Part shown: positions 9,071-18,700 of the stretch, in pieces
Layout: each line of letters starts with the position of its first letter
How positions within the stretch are numbered: position 1 is the stretch's first letter
Assembly: GCA_021741195.1 (NCBI GenBank)
Contig: JAIOYL010000011.1
Coordinates: 1 to 36,969, forward strand
Source: Sneathiella sp.
Lineage (GTDB): Bacteria > Pseudomonadota > Alphaproteobacteria > Sneathiellales > Sneathiellaceae
Direction: 5' to 3'
DNA length: 36,969 nt
The notes under the pieces: model-generated
Told to the model about the DNA's origin: nothing
The model's input: the letters and a program-made list of their open reading frames with translations, nothing else
Database searches by the model: none
Position numbers and translations under genes: made by a program

Positions 9071-9118
9071 ACGGCGGGTAGTCACGTCATGAATATGGCG
9101 ATGATGGTTACCCGCCGT
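9071..9118 (+). promoter_or_regulatory. Inverted repeat enclosing the first permease start codon
   Basis: A perfect 10-base inverted repeat, ACGGCGGGTA (9071-9080) and TACCCGCCGT (9109-9118), has a 28-base loop containing the permease ATG (9089) and all nearby alternative ATGs. In RNA it would put the start region in the loop and the only G-rich upstream segment in the stem. It could lower permease translation relative to the binding protein, or stabilise the upstream mRNA. Confidence 0.5.
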
Positions 9119-10066
9119 CTGTTGCATGCATTCCTTCTGATCCTGGCCGTACTGATCCTGAATTTTCTCCTTATTCATCTAGCGCCGGGCGATCCGGCGG
9201 ATGTGATTGCCGGGGAAATGGGGGGCGCGACCGAGGAGATGATGGCGGATATCCGCAAAAACTATGGCTTGGACAAGCCGGTTTATGTCCAGCTTGGCAT
9301 TTATCTCGGCCGTGCGCTGCAAGGCGACCTCGGCCAGTCTTTTTTCTATAATTCACCGGTCCTCGGGCTGGTTGCGGGCCGGGCGGGAGCGACTATCCTG
9401 CTGGTGACGACGGCACTTCTGTTCGCGATTTTTGTCGGCACGTTACTCGGTGTGATTGCCTCCCATAAACCCAAGGGCATAGTCAGTGGGCTGGTGACCC
9501 TGGTTTCCGTTGTCGGCTATTCAGCACCTATCTTCTGGACGGGCATGATGCTGGTTATTCTTTTCGCCTGGGTCTATCCGATATTTCCGATCGCAAATAT
9601 GTCCGATATCACCAAGGATGCCGGTTTTTTTGGGCATATACTCGATATTTTACACCATCTCATACTCCCGGCGCTCACGTTAGGAATTGTCTATCTTGCG
9701 CAGTATGCCCGGCTGACCCGGGCGAGTATGTTGGAAATACTCGGCTCTGATTATATCCGCACGGCGCGCGCCAAGGGTGTCTCGGAGATCAAGGTTTATG
9801 GGCATCATGCGCTTCGGAATGCGATCCTGCCAGTAGTGACAATTGCCGGACTGCAGTTTGGCAGTATCATTTCCGGAGCGGTCCTTGTTGAAACAGTGTT
9901 CAGCTGGCCTGGTCTCGGAACTCTCGCGTTTGAAGCAATCCTCGCGCGTGACTATCCGACAATTCTTGGCATTCTCTTCTTTTCCTCCGTTCTTGTCATC
10001 ATCGCCAATCTGCTAACTGACTTCGTCTACCGTCTTGTCGATCCTCGTATCCGGGCGGGTGGGTAA
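9089..10066 (+). CDS. ABC importer inner-membrane permease (DppB/OppB type)
   Basis: A 325-residue inner-membrane protein. An N-terminal helix (LLHAFLLILAVLILNFLLIH) precedes the typical APGDPAD segment, and about five more helices follow. The cytoplasmic EAA loop is TRASMLEILGSDYIRTARAKGVSEIKVYGHHALRNAILP, broken here into its recognisable parts: R-A-S-M-LE, then YIRTARAKG, then HALRNA. It forms the translocation pore with the next gene product. There are several in-frame ATGs at 9089-9106; I use the first. No strong ribosome binding site is visible and the start sits in a hairpin loop. It lies 42 bases after the binding-protein gene. Confidence 0.93.
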   Translation: MNMAMMVTRRLLHAFLLILAVLILNFLLIHLAPGDPADVIAGEMGGATEEMMADIRKNYGLDKPVYVQLGIYLGRALQGDLGQSFFYNSPVLGLVAGRAGATILLVTTALLFAIFVGTLLGVIASHKPKGIVSGLVTLVSVVGYSAPIFWTGMMLVILFAWVYPIFPIANMSDITKDAGFFGHILDILHHLILPALTLGIVYLAQYARLTRASMLEILGSDYIRTARAKGVSEIKVYGHHALRNAILPVVTIAGLQFGSIISGAVLVETVFSWPGLGTLAFEAILARDYPTILGILFFSSVLVIIANLLTDFVYRLVDPRIRAGG

Positions 10067-10067
10067 G

Positions 10068-10949
10068 ATGACGGCTATCGACAACGCGACAGAGATAGTT
10101 CAAAGCCAGAGCCCCATACGCGAAGCTTTACGGGCCTTTCGCCAAAGCTGGGCTGGAATGCTCGGTATTATCATTCTGGCCATGGTCGTTATTTTCACCT
10201 ATGTCGGTCCGGTTTTATATCCGGTTGATCCGTTTGAGATTGTCTGGGCGCCACTGACGGCGCCGGGTCAGTCGGAAATGGCTCCACTGGGAACGGATTA
10301 TCTGGGGCGGGATATTCTCGCCGGGCTCATTCACGGGGGTTCCGCGACACTTTATGTCGGATTGGTTGCCGGCTTGATTACAATTACGATTGGAATTCTA
10401 GTCGGCGCTTTTGCCGGATTTTACCGCGGCGTTGTTGATGAAATTCTGATGCGGGTTACGGAGTTTTTTCAGGTGCTGCCTGCGTTGCTGTTCGCCATGG
10501 TGCTCGTCACCTTGTTCACGCCGACGATTTATGTTGTGGCGCTTGCTATCGGGATCGTCAGCTGGCCGACGACGGCCCGCCTGACACGGGCTGAATTTCT
10601 GCGTATCCGCAATCTGGAATATGTCAATGCCGCGCGTTCTGTTGGCGCCCGTAACCGGCGGATTATGTGGCGGGTAATCCTTCCAAATGCCCTGGCGCCG
10701 CTGATTGTGGCGGCGACGTTGACCATCGGCATCGCCATCCTGTTTGAAGCGGGTCTGAGCTTTTTAGGCCTCGGCGATCCAAATGTCTTCAGTTGGGGCA
10801 TGATGATCGGTGCGGGCCGCGAATATATTCTCGATGGCTGGTGGGTGGTCACGTTTCCGGGCTTCATGATTTTCCTGACGGTGCTTGGTTTTAGTCTCGT
10901 CGGGGATGGACTGAATGATGCGTTTAATCCGAAATTAAGGGAACGCTGA
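10068..10949 (+). CDS. ABC importer inner-membrane permease (DppC/OppC type)
   Basis: A 293-residue partner permease. After a short cytoplasmic N-terminus comes a first helix (about residues 30-50). Then follow the PLGTDYLGRDILAGLIHGG segment characteristic of DppC/OppC, five further helices and the EAA-loop elements LTRAEFL and YVNAARSVGA. I prefer ATG at 10068, one base after the preceding stop, with GGTGGG upstream. A TTG at 10035 would extend the gene into the previous one and adds nothing recognisable. The product ends at 10949 with a one-base overlap (TGATG) to the next gene, so the operon is translated as a coupled unit. Confidence 0.93.
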   Translation: MTAIDNATEIVQSQSPIREALRAFRQSWAGMLGIIILAMVVIFTYVGPVLYPVDPFEIVWAPLTAPGQSEMAPLGTDYLGRDILAGLIHGGSATLYVGLVAGLITITIGILVGAFAGFYRGVVDEILMRVTEFFQVLPALLFAMVLVTLFTPTIYVVALAIGIVSWPTTARLTRAEFLRIRNLEYVNAARSVGARNRRIMWRVILPNALAPLIVAATLTIGIAILFEAGLSFLGLGDPNVFSWGMMIGAGREYILDGWWVVTFPGFMIFLTVLGFSLVGDGLNDAFNPKLRER

Positions 10950-11941
10950 TGCCTGGCATTCTCTCCATAAAAGATCTGATCGTTGATTTCAAAACACGCG
11001 CCGGCAATGCGCGGGTATTGAACGAGATTACACTCGAGTTAAAAAATGGCGAGATCCTCGGTATTGTGGGCGAATCAGGTTGCGGAAAAAGTATGACGGC
11101 CCTGTCGGTAATGGGGCTCGTTCCGAGCCCGCCTGGCAAGATTACCAACGGGTCCATTTCACTTGACGGTGAAGACCTAGTTCTCGCGTCGAAAACGCGG
11201 ATGCGGCAGGTGCGTGGCGGCATTATTTCCATGATTTTTCAGGAACCGATGACCTCTCTGAACCCGGTTTTCCGGATTGGTGATCAGATTGCCGAATGCG
11301 TTCTTTTGCATGAAGACGTTACTAAAGCCGCCGCTTGGGATCGTGCCGTTGAAATGCTGACAAAAGTTGGTATTCCGGAACCCGAGATTCGTGCTCGGGC
11401 CTATCCGCATGAACTTTCCGGCGGCATGCGCCAGCGAGTGATGATTGCCATGGCTCTTTCCTGCCGCCCGCGCATACTGATCGCCGACGAGCCAACTACG
11501 GCCCTTGACGTGACTGTGCAGGCACAGATTTTTGATCTTCTGAAAGATCTACAGCTGGAAACCGGAACGGCGATCATTATGATCACCCATGACATGGGCG
11601 CGATTGCCGAACTCGCCGATCGCGTGGCGGTGATGTATGCGGGCCATATTATCGAAACCGGCCTGACCGCCGATATTCTTTCAAACCCGCAGCATCCTTA
11701 TACACGGGGACTGATCGCCTGCGTCCCGCATCTAGAGGAAAACCCGACCGAGGAACGTCCCTATCTCAGTGAAATAAAGGGCGTTGTGCCATCGCTGACG
11801 GAGCTCGGCCGGGGGTGCGCCTTTGCACCGCGCTGTCCATACAAGACTCCCGTTTGCGAGGACGTGCGTCCAAAAATTGAGGCGATTAATGAATCCCATT
11901 CCGTCGCCTGTTACAATGTCGAATATGTGGTGGCGGTATGA
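10949..11941 (+). CDS. ABC importer ATPase (DppD/OppD type)
   Basis: A 330-residue ATPase with Walker A GESGCGKS (about residues 41-48), signature LSGGMRQR, Walker B ILIADEPTTALD and switch TITHD-like ITHDMG. A C-terminal oligopeptide-transporter domain ends with the cysteine-containing GCAFAPRCPY...C motif typical of DppD/OppD. It powers the importer together with the next gene product. The ATG shares a base with the previous stop. The 3' end overlaps the next gene by four bases (ATGA). Confidence 0.94.
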   Translation: MPGILSIKDLIVDFKTRAGNARVLNEITLELKNGEILGIVGESGCGKSMTALSVMGLVPSPPGKITNGSISLDGEDLVLASKTRMRQVRGGIISMIFQEPMTSLNPVFRIGDQIAECVLLHEDVTKAAAWDRAVEMLTKVGIPEPEIRARAYPHELSGGMRQRVMIAMALSCRPRILIADEPTTALDVTVQAQIFDLLKDLQLETGTAIIMITHDMGAIAELADRVAVMYAGHIIETGLTADILSNPQHPYTRGLIACVPHLEENPTEERPYLSEIKGVVPSLTELGRGCAFAPRCPYKTPVCEDVRPKIEAINESHSVACYNVEYVVAV

Positions 11942-12906
11942 GCAAAGAAGCCCTTCTCGATGTCCGGGATCTGAAAGTTCATTTTGGCGGCAAGAAGCTA
12001 TTCAAGAAAGCCGTCATTGTTCACGCTGTTGACGGAGTGAGCTTTTCGGTTCCCAAAGGGAAGACCCTCGGGATTGTCGGGGAAAGCGGTTCCGGGAAGA
12101 CGACGACGGCGCTTGCCGTCCTGCGGCTGGTTCCAGTCACGGACGGCAGCATCCGGATTGGTGATGTTGAAATCAGTGCCCTTGAAAACAAAGAGCTCCG
12201 TCTCGCCCGGCGAAAAGTCCAGATGGTTTTTCAGGATCCTTACTCATCGCTCGATCCCAGACGGCGTGTGGGCGATATTGTGCGCGAGCCGCTTGATCTC
12301 ATGAATATTGGCGCAGAAGCGGATCGGAACCAGATGGTTCATGACCTCTTCGTCCAGGTCGGTCTCAGGCCGGAGCTTGCCAAGCTGTTTCCACATCAGT
12401 TTTCCGGTGGACAGCGCCAACGTGTGGGGCTTGCCCGCGCTCTCTCGACACGTCCGGAACTGATTGTCTGCGATGAACCGGTATCGGCGCTGGACGTCGC
12501 GGTGCAAGCGCAAATTCTCAACCTGATGCGAAAATTGCAGGAAGAGCTCGGGCTCACTTACCTTTTCATCAGCCATGATCTTGGGGTTGTCCAGCATCTT
12601 TGCGACCATGTTGCCGTCATGTATCTGGGTCAGATTGTCGAGCAAGCCGACCGAATTTCACTGTTCAAGAATCCGCAGCATCCTTATACGAAAGCATTGC
12701 TTGCGGCGGTTCCTAAAGCCCGCGCCCGCGATGGCAATGAAGAGCGCGTGCCACTGATAGGCGATCCGCCAAGCCCAATCAATTTGCCGAAAGGCTGTCG
12801 TTTCGCAGGGAGATGCCCTGTTGCCATCGACAAATGCCATAGCATCCCGCCGAAATTGACAGACAGGGGCAACGGCCATTTGGCTTCCTGCCATTTGCTG
12901 GATTAG
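11938..12906 (+). CDS. ABC importer ATPase (DppF/OppF type)
   Basis: A 322-residue ATPase with Walker A GESGSGKTT (about residues 49-57), MVFQDPYSSLDPR Q-loop, FSGGQRQRVGLARAL signature, IVCDEPVSALDV Walker B and ISHDLG switch. A C-terminal domain has the GCRFAGRCP...C motif. It is the last gene of the importer operon and overlaps the previous one by ATGA. It ends only 7 bases from the convergent glucose-6-phosphate isomerase gene, with no obvious terminator in between. Confidence 0.94.
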   Translation: MSKEALLDVRDLKVHFGGKKLFKKAVIVHAVDGVSFSVPKGKTLGIVGESGSGKTTTALAVLRLVPVTDGSIRIGDVEISALENKELRLARRKVQMVFQDPYSSLDPRRRVGDIVREPLDLMNIGAEADRNQMVHDLFVQVGLRPELAKLFPHQFSGGQRQRVGLARALSTRPELIVCDEPVSALDVAVQAQILNLMRKLQEELGLTYLFISHDLGVVQHLCDHVAVMYLGQIVEQADRISLFKNPQHPYTKALLAAVPKARARDGNEERVPLIGDPPSPINLPKGCRFAGRCPVAIDKCHSIPPKLTDRGNGHLASCHLLD

Positions 12907-12913
12907 ATTATGC

Positions 12914-14539
12914 CTAGTTCCGGCGGAGCCGGGATATCGTTTCGAGCAGGCCGCGGGTAGAGCCGTCTTTGCTTTTGAACCCTTCATCCCGCTCGATCAG
13001 AGGCTGGAGGCTGGCCGCCAGTTCCTTGCCAAGTTCAACGCCCCATTGATCGAAACTGTTGAGCCCCCAGATCGCTCCTTCGACGAACACCCGGTTTTCA
13101 TAGAGCGCGATAATTCGGCCAAGGGTGCGGGGGTCGAGCTTTCGGTAAAGCAAGGTGGTAGAAGGGCGGTTTCCGGGGAAAACCTGATGGGCGGCCTGCG
13201 CCAGCCTGTCATCGGAAGCGCCCTTGGCGCTAAGGATTTTTATCACTTCCTCTAGGCTTCGCCCACGCATCAGGGCCTCGGATTGTGCAAGACAATTGGC
13301 GAGCAGAAGGTGATGATGCCGCTGTAAATCCGGTTCGTGTGATTGGGCTGCCACCAAGAATTCGCACGGGACGATCTGGCTCCCCTGATGTAAAAGCTGG
13401 TAAAAGGCGTGCTGGCCATTGGTGCCTGGTTCGCCCCAGACAATTGGGCCGGTTTTCTGACTACTAGACGCCCCTTCGAGAGTAACCCTTTTGCCGTTGC
13501 TTTCCATATCCAGTTGCTGGAGGTAGGCGGGCAATCTTGCAAGGCGCTGGTCGTAAGGGAGAACCGCCCGGCTGGAATATCCGCAGATATTATTGTGCCA
13601 GATGCCAATCAGCCCCAGCATTACCGGCATGTTTTTCTCAAGCGGCGCGGACAGAAAATGCTGATCCATATCATGGGCACCGGCAAGGAACTCGGTGAAT
13701 GCCTCCGGCCCGATAGCAATCATTAGGGAAAGTCCGATCGGCCCCCAGACGGAATAGCGTCCACCGACCCAGTCTTCAAACCCGAAGACGTGCTTGGGGT
13801 CGATGCCGAAAGCGGATGTCTTATCGAGCGCAGTGGAAACAGCCGCGAAATGGTGCGATGATTTTTCACCGATTGCCTCTGCCATCCAGGCCTTAGCTGT
13901 TTTGGCGTTGGTCATCGTTTCGATGGTGGTGAAAGTTTTCGATGCGACAATAAACAGGGTGCGTTTTGGAACCAGTCCTTTCAGAAGATCGGCAATTTGG
14001 GCGCCGTCGACGTTAGAGACGAAATGAACGCGCGGACCCGTATGATAGGGAGCAAGAGCGATTGTGGCCATCGCCGGCCCGAGATCTGACCCGCCAATAC
14101 CGATATTGACAATATCGGTAAAACTATCGCCGCTCACGGTGGCAATATGGCCCGAACGGATACCTTCGGCGAAGTCGCTCATCCTTGCCAAAGTTGCATT
14201 GATTCCCGGCATCACATCTTCATTTCCGACATAGATCGGGGAGTTCGAGCGGTTCCGCAAGGCGGTGTGCAGAGCGGCCCGTCCTTCGGTTCGGTTGATC
14301 AGTTCACCGGAAAACATGGCGTCCCGCTTTCGTTCGAGATCGGCGTGCCGGGCAAGTTCAAGAAGAAGATCGCGGGCACCCTCATCAAGGCTGGTTTTTG
14401 AGAAATCCAGCAGCATGTCATCGAGCGAAAGCGAGAAATTCCCAAACCGATTTGGATCGCGGTCGAAAAGATCGGCGATACTTGTGGTCTTAACTTTTTC
14501 GAAATAATCAGCCAGACGCGGCCAAATATTCTTTGCCAT
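12914..14539 (-). CDS. pgi: Glucose-6-phosphate isomerase
   Basis: Cytoplasmic enzyme of 541 residues, the normal long-form length, interconverting glucose-6-phosphate and fructose-6-phosphate. Recognisable elements are [20 protein letters not shown], the PGI signature [33 protein letters not shown] followed by [11 protein letters not shown], and [15 protein letters not shown] near the C-terminus. ATG at 14539 has AGAGGAA five bases upstream. It is unrelated in function to its convergent importer neighbour. The next gene upstream on the same strand encodes a TRAP receptor 131 bases away, so it probably has its own promoter, but I could not pick a convincing one. Confidence 0.97.
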   Translation of the reverse strand: MAKNIWPRLADYFEKVKTTSIADLFDRDPNRFGNFSLSLDDMLLDFSKTSLDEGARDLLLELARHADLERKRDAMFSGELINRTEGRAALHTALRNRSNSPIYVGNEDVMPGINATLARMSDFAEGIRSGHIATVSGDSFTDIVNIGIGGSDLGPAMATIALAPYHTGPRVHFVSNVDGAQIADLLKGLVPKRTLFIVASKTFTTIETMTNAKTAKAWMAEAIGEKSSHHFAAVSTALDKTSAFGIDPKHVFGFEDWVGGRYSVWGPIGLSLMIAIGPEAFTEFLAGAHDMDQHFLSAPLEKNMPVMLGLIGIWHNNICGYSSRAVLPYDQRLARLPAYLQQLDMESNGKRVTLEGASSSQKTGPIVWGEPGTNGQHAFYQLLHQGSQIVPCEFLVAAQSHEPDLQRHHHLLLANCLAQSEALMRGRSLEEVIKILSAKGASDDRLAQAAHQVFPGNRPSTTLLYRKLDPRTLGRIIALYENRVFVEGAIWGLNSFDQWGVELGKELAASLQPLIERDEGFKSKDGSTRGLLETISRLRRN

Positions 14540-14670
14540 CCATGTTCCTCTGAAAGATTTGCGGGCCCAAAAGACTGTCCCTCCTACTACAGATTATCCC
14601 ATATACAGTTAATGATTTCTCAAAACGACCGGTCAAACTTGCGCGGAATAGAATCTGTTTCAAGGCGTCA

Positions 14671-15660
14671 TTACAGCTTCCCGACAAGCTTGATCAAATT
14701 CTCACCGTCACTACCCGTAGCCTCGCGGAAGGCGTCTGCGAAAGCCGGTTGCATAATGGACTTCAGCGCCTTAATTTCTGCGTTCGTCGCAACATGGACG
14801 CCCATGCCTTCCTCTTTGAGCTTTCCGGGAGCAGCTGCGGCTGATATTTCGGAAGCGTCAATCGCCCACAAGGCGGCCTTGTTTCCTGCTTCAACGATGG
14901 CCTGACGGCTTTTTTCCGGTAACCTCTGATACCATTCGGAATTAATGTAGCCGTTAAAGAAAATACTGAAAAGGGGAAGAATTGTGACGCGATCCTGAAC
15001 TTCATAATATTTGCCGGACACGGCAGTCGACAAACTGGTCACGCTTGCGTCTATTTCACCGTGCTGTAGCGCCTGATAGGCCGCGCTGTCGGGTAAATTA
15101 ACAGGCTTTGCGCCCATCGCCGCAAAGGCGGCGTCCGGGATCGGTCCTAGGCCCTGTATTTTGACCCCCTTGAAGTCCGCGGGCTTTATCAGGCTTTTGC
15201 CTTTGGAAGTTACCGCTGTCCGCGTGGCCGTGAAAAGCCAGGTGACGTTTTTAAGCCCCTGGCGCAATATCTCCCTTTCCAATACTGCGGCCGCTTCAGA
15301 ACCGTTCCATTTCTTCAGAACATCGATATTGCCAAGGGTGAAAGGTTCGAGGGTTACGTCCATCAGGGGAATTGTTCCTGCCCATTCTGAATTGATCGAA
15401 AAAGCGCACTCGATTTCGCCGGCCTTGACAGCGGCCGCATTTCTTGGAGCTTTTACCAGACTATTGGCACCATATACCTGCACATCAATGGTATGCTCGG
15501 AAAGGGTTTCTATCTCCGCCGCCCATTGGTCGATGACTTTGGCAATGTGATTATCGGGGGGGAGCTGATGACTGCAGCGCATTGTTTCTGCTGCATCGAC
15601 AGAGGTACCGCCAACCATTGTCAATAATAGACAAGTAACGGCACCCATAAATCTTTTCAC
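14671..15660 (-). CDS. TRAP transporter solute-binding protein (DctP type), orphan
   Basis: The precursor of 329 residues starts with a signal peptide (MKRFMG, hydrophobic core, cleavage near VDA-AETM), so the protein is periplasmic. It has the DctP-family layout, including FTATRTAVTSKGKSL, which places the conserved arginine that usually binds a carboxylate, then KIQGLG and YQALQHGEIDA. I chose GTG at 15660, with AAGGGA nine bases upstream and a clean signal peptide, over a TTG at 15681 that adds seven lysine-rich residues. No DctQ or DctM membrane subunit lies nearby, so either they are elsewhere or the receptor works alone, for instance as a sensor partner. An organic acid ligand is likely. 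Confidence 0.88.
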   Translation of the reverse strand: MKRFMGAVTCLLLTMVGGTSVDAAETMRCSHQLPPDNHIAKVIDQWAAEIETLSEHTIDVQVYGANSLVKAPRNAAAVKAGEIECAFSINSEWAGTIPLMDVTLEPFTLGNIDVLKKWNGSEAAAVLEREILRQGLKNVTWLFTATRTAVTSKGKSLIKPADFKGVKIQGLGPIPDAAFAAMGAKPVNLPDSAAYQALQHGEIDASVTSLSTAVSGKYYEVQDRVTILPLFSIFFNGYINSEWYQRLPEKSRQAIVEAGNKAALWAIDASEISAAAAPGKLKEEGMGVHVATNAEIKALKSIMQPAFADAFREATGSDGENLIKLVGKL

Positions 15661-15719
15661 TATTACTTTTCCCTTTTTCAAGGTCTTCTTTTTAAAATTA
15701 TCTACCGTGGTGTTATTCG

Positions 15720-15762
15720 CAAAGGAATATAACCGGATTTGGTTTGATTTGCTATTCCTTTG
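15720..15762. repeat. Perfect 10-base inverted repeat upstream of the TRAP receptor gene
   Basis: CAAAGGAATA (15720-15729) and TATTCCTTTG (15753-15762) are separated by 23 bases. The repeat lies between the RND stop codon (15766) and the receptor gene start (15660). It is a possible operator of the receptor gene or a 3' hairpin of the RND operon; no T run follows, so a classical terminator is unlikely. Confidence 0.5.
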
Positions 15763-15765
15763 GTC

Positions 15766-18700
15766 TCAAGCCGGGACCGCCTCTCCTTCTTCCCATTTTA
15801 CGATTTTCAGATCAAGAACAAAAATTGAGTAGATCACCGGTACCAGGAGCAGCGTCGTGAAGGTGGCGATGGTTAGTCCGCCGATCTGGGCATAGCAAAG
15901 GGGCTGCCAGAGCGGGCCACCATGGAGTGCAAGTGGTCCAAGACCAAAGACGGTCGCGCCTACCGTAATCAGGACAGGACGCAGCCGAACAATACCCGCA
16001 TCCAGCAACGCTTCGCGCAGCGGTTCGCCCTTTTCATGCATCTCTTCTATAAAATCAAACAGAACGATAATATGGCTGACAATTACCCCGATGAGCGCGA
16101 CAATCCCGAGAAACGCCATGAACCCGAATGGGCTGTTGGTCACCGCGAGAGCGATCAAGGCCCCGATAATGCCATAGGGAACGGCGGCCAGAACGATGAG
16201 TGGCTTGATCGCATTCTTGAACTGGAAGACCAGCGCCAAAAAAATCAGGCCAAGGGAAATTCCCATAACCTTCGTCAGTTGCTTGAAACCATGCTCCGCA
16301 TTCGCCTGCTCACCCGAAATTTCCATGGTGAATCCGGGGGGAAGCCGCTTTTCAAAGTCATCAAGGTCGTCCTTGACGATAGCCATGACTTCGGAGGGGA
16401 GGATCCCCGCCAGCGGAAAGGTCCGGACATTTACGGTGCGAAAATGCTCCAGTCTGCGGATGCGTTCCGTCTGCAGTTGGTACTTGACCGTCGCGATCTG
16501 TCCGAGCGGGATTTTATTGTTGCTTGTCGAGGCGAAGACATAGAGGTTCTTCAAATCCGATATCTGCGCCCGTTCCGCCGGTTTGAGGATCGAGACGACC
16601 GGAATATTCTTGTCGCCGCGCTGCATCGTCGTCACCTGATTGCCGTTAAGGCCGGCGGAGGAGGAAGCGGCGATATTCTGGTTCGTGACGCCGGCCAAAA
16701 AGGCCCTGTCCGGATCGATGTTGAGGCGGAGGCGGAGCGATTCACGCCCCCAGTCATCGCGGGCGCGTGTAGCATTGGGGGCCTTGCGGAGGATTTCAAC
16801 TAATTCTGATGCCAGACCGCGGAGTGTCGCAATTTCCGCTTCTGACTCGGGCCCTTCCGACTGGACTGCCGATTTTGCATAAAGCCGGATTTCAACGGGG
16901 TAGGGCACGGGGTTGGTCTGGAGCTGCCGGACATCAATAATTGCTTCGGGGATCTGAGAGCTCAGGGCTTCCTGCAGCGGCGGGATCAATTCCGCCGTCA
17001 GTTCCTTGTCGTTTACCCGCATGACCAATTGCGCATAATTGCGCTGATGCAATTGAGGGGTTACGGAAAACCAGAAGCGGGGCGCGCCGCCGCCCAGAAA
17101 ACTGGCAATAGACTGCAAGGGATCACCGCCACCATCCGCGCCAAGACTCTCGCCGAATTTAGTTGCGGTCTCCTGGATAATTTCTTCAGCTTTATCAACG
17201 ACCTTCTGTGTTTCATAGATCGTGGCATTATTTCTGAGCTCCACATCCGCATAAAAAATATACTGCACGTCATCTGGAAAGAAGGATGTTTTCAGGGCAC
17301 TCTTCAACGGAATGATAAGGGCAATAAAGGCAAAAGAGACAAGCAGGGCCTTTTTGCGGTTGTCGATCAAAAAGCAGCCGAGACGGTAGTAGAAGCCTGT
17401 GAAACCGCGCTCTCGACGTTCCTCAATAGTAGGTTCCACCTTTGTCCTCGGCCGCAGGAGATAATAACCGAGGAACGGCAGAAAGCTCATCGACATTAGG
17501 CGCGAACTGATAAGGGCGGCTCCCATCACCACCGGCAGGCTATAGAGAAAATCTCCTGTATTGCCGTTCAGTAACAGAAACGGAAGATACGCGACGACAT
17601 TGGTGATGGTCGCGAACATGATTGCATGGGCAAGTTTCGTCGGGCCAAGCCAGGCGGCGAGAATACGGGGCTGCCCTGCGGCAAGTCCGCGCTTGATGGC
17701 ATCCCCGGCGACAACCGGATCGTCGACCAGCAAACCAAGGGCGATAATCAATGTGGCGACGGAAACCTGCTGCAACTGAATGCCCAGCATATCGATAATG
17801 CCGAAGGTCATCGCGAGCGTGATCGGGATCGAGATCATCATCAAAAGCGCGGAACGCCATTCCCAGAAGCCAAGAAACGAAATGGCCACGACAAGGACAA
17901 TCGCTTCGATCAGGGCGGTCATGAAGAGATCGATATTTTCGGCGACCTGAGAGGGCTGGTTTGAAACGCGGGCAATGACCAGATCGTCGGGCAGGTGCGG
18001 GCCAACTTCCTTGAGGACCTTATCCACGGCCTTGCCAAATTCGGCGATCTGGCCGCCGTTACGCATCTGTATGGCGAGGGAGATGGCCTTGCCGCGCTGC
18101 CATTTCCCGCCTTCATCGCGCCAGTTATAGAAATTCAGAAACTCCGGTGGCGATTGGTATCCCGGCACGACATTACCGATATCCCGGAGATAAACGGGGG
18201 ATCCCGACGAGGATTTCGTGAAGGCTGTGCCTCCAATCTGGCCAGGGCTTGTGTATTTGCCGACCGGCTCAACGAGTATGTTCGAGCCACCCGCATAAAA
18301 CTCGCCGCCCGAAATATCGCTGTTGCGCGCCGCGATGGCTCCGCTCACGTCATTCGGCGTCAGCCCGTAAGAGGCCAGCAAATCCTGCGAATATTCAAGA
18401 AAAACCCTTTCATCGACGACACCGGAACTATTGACGACCGTTACCAGCGGAATTGTTTGCAGATTGCGTGTAATCAGGTTCGCATAATCGTCAAGCTCCC
18501 GATAACTGTATTTTCCACCCGGGGAAGCCTGCAACTGCCGATCCGTTTCCCTTGGATCCGCGATGATTACGGCGGGCCAGGCGTCTTCATGAAATTTGAC
18601 CTGCGCGAGCTTCGTTTCAAGAAATTCATTCAGCTCGGTGAGAAGTTGTTTATCCGTTAGCTCACTAGAAAAATCGAGGCCGATAAATCCCGGCCCCTGC

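Noticed and set aside
15922-16803. A 293-codon open frame on the plus strand
   Set aside because: It lies wholly opposite the RND permease and its translation is arginine/aspartate-rich without motifs.
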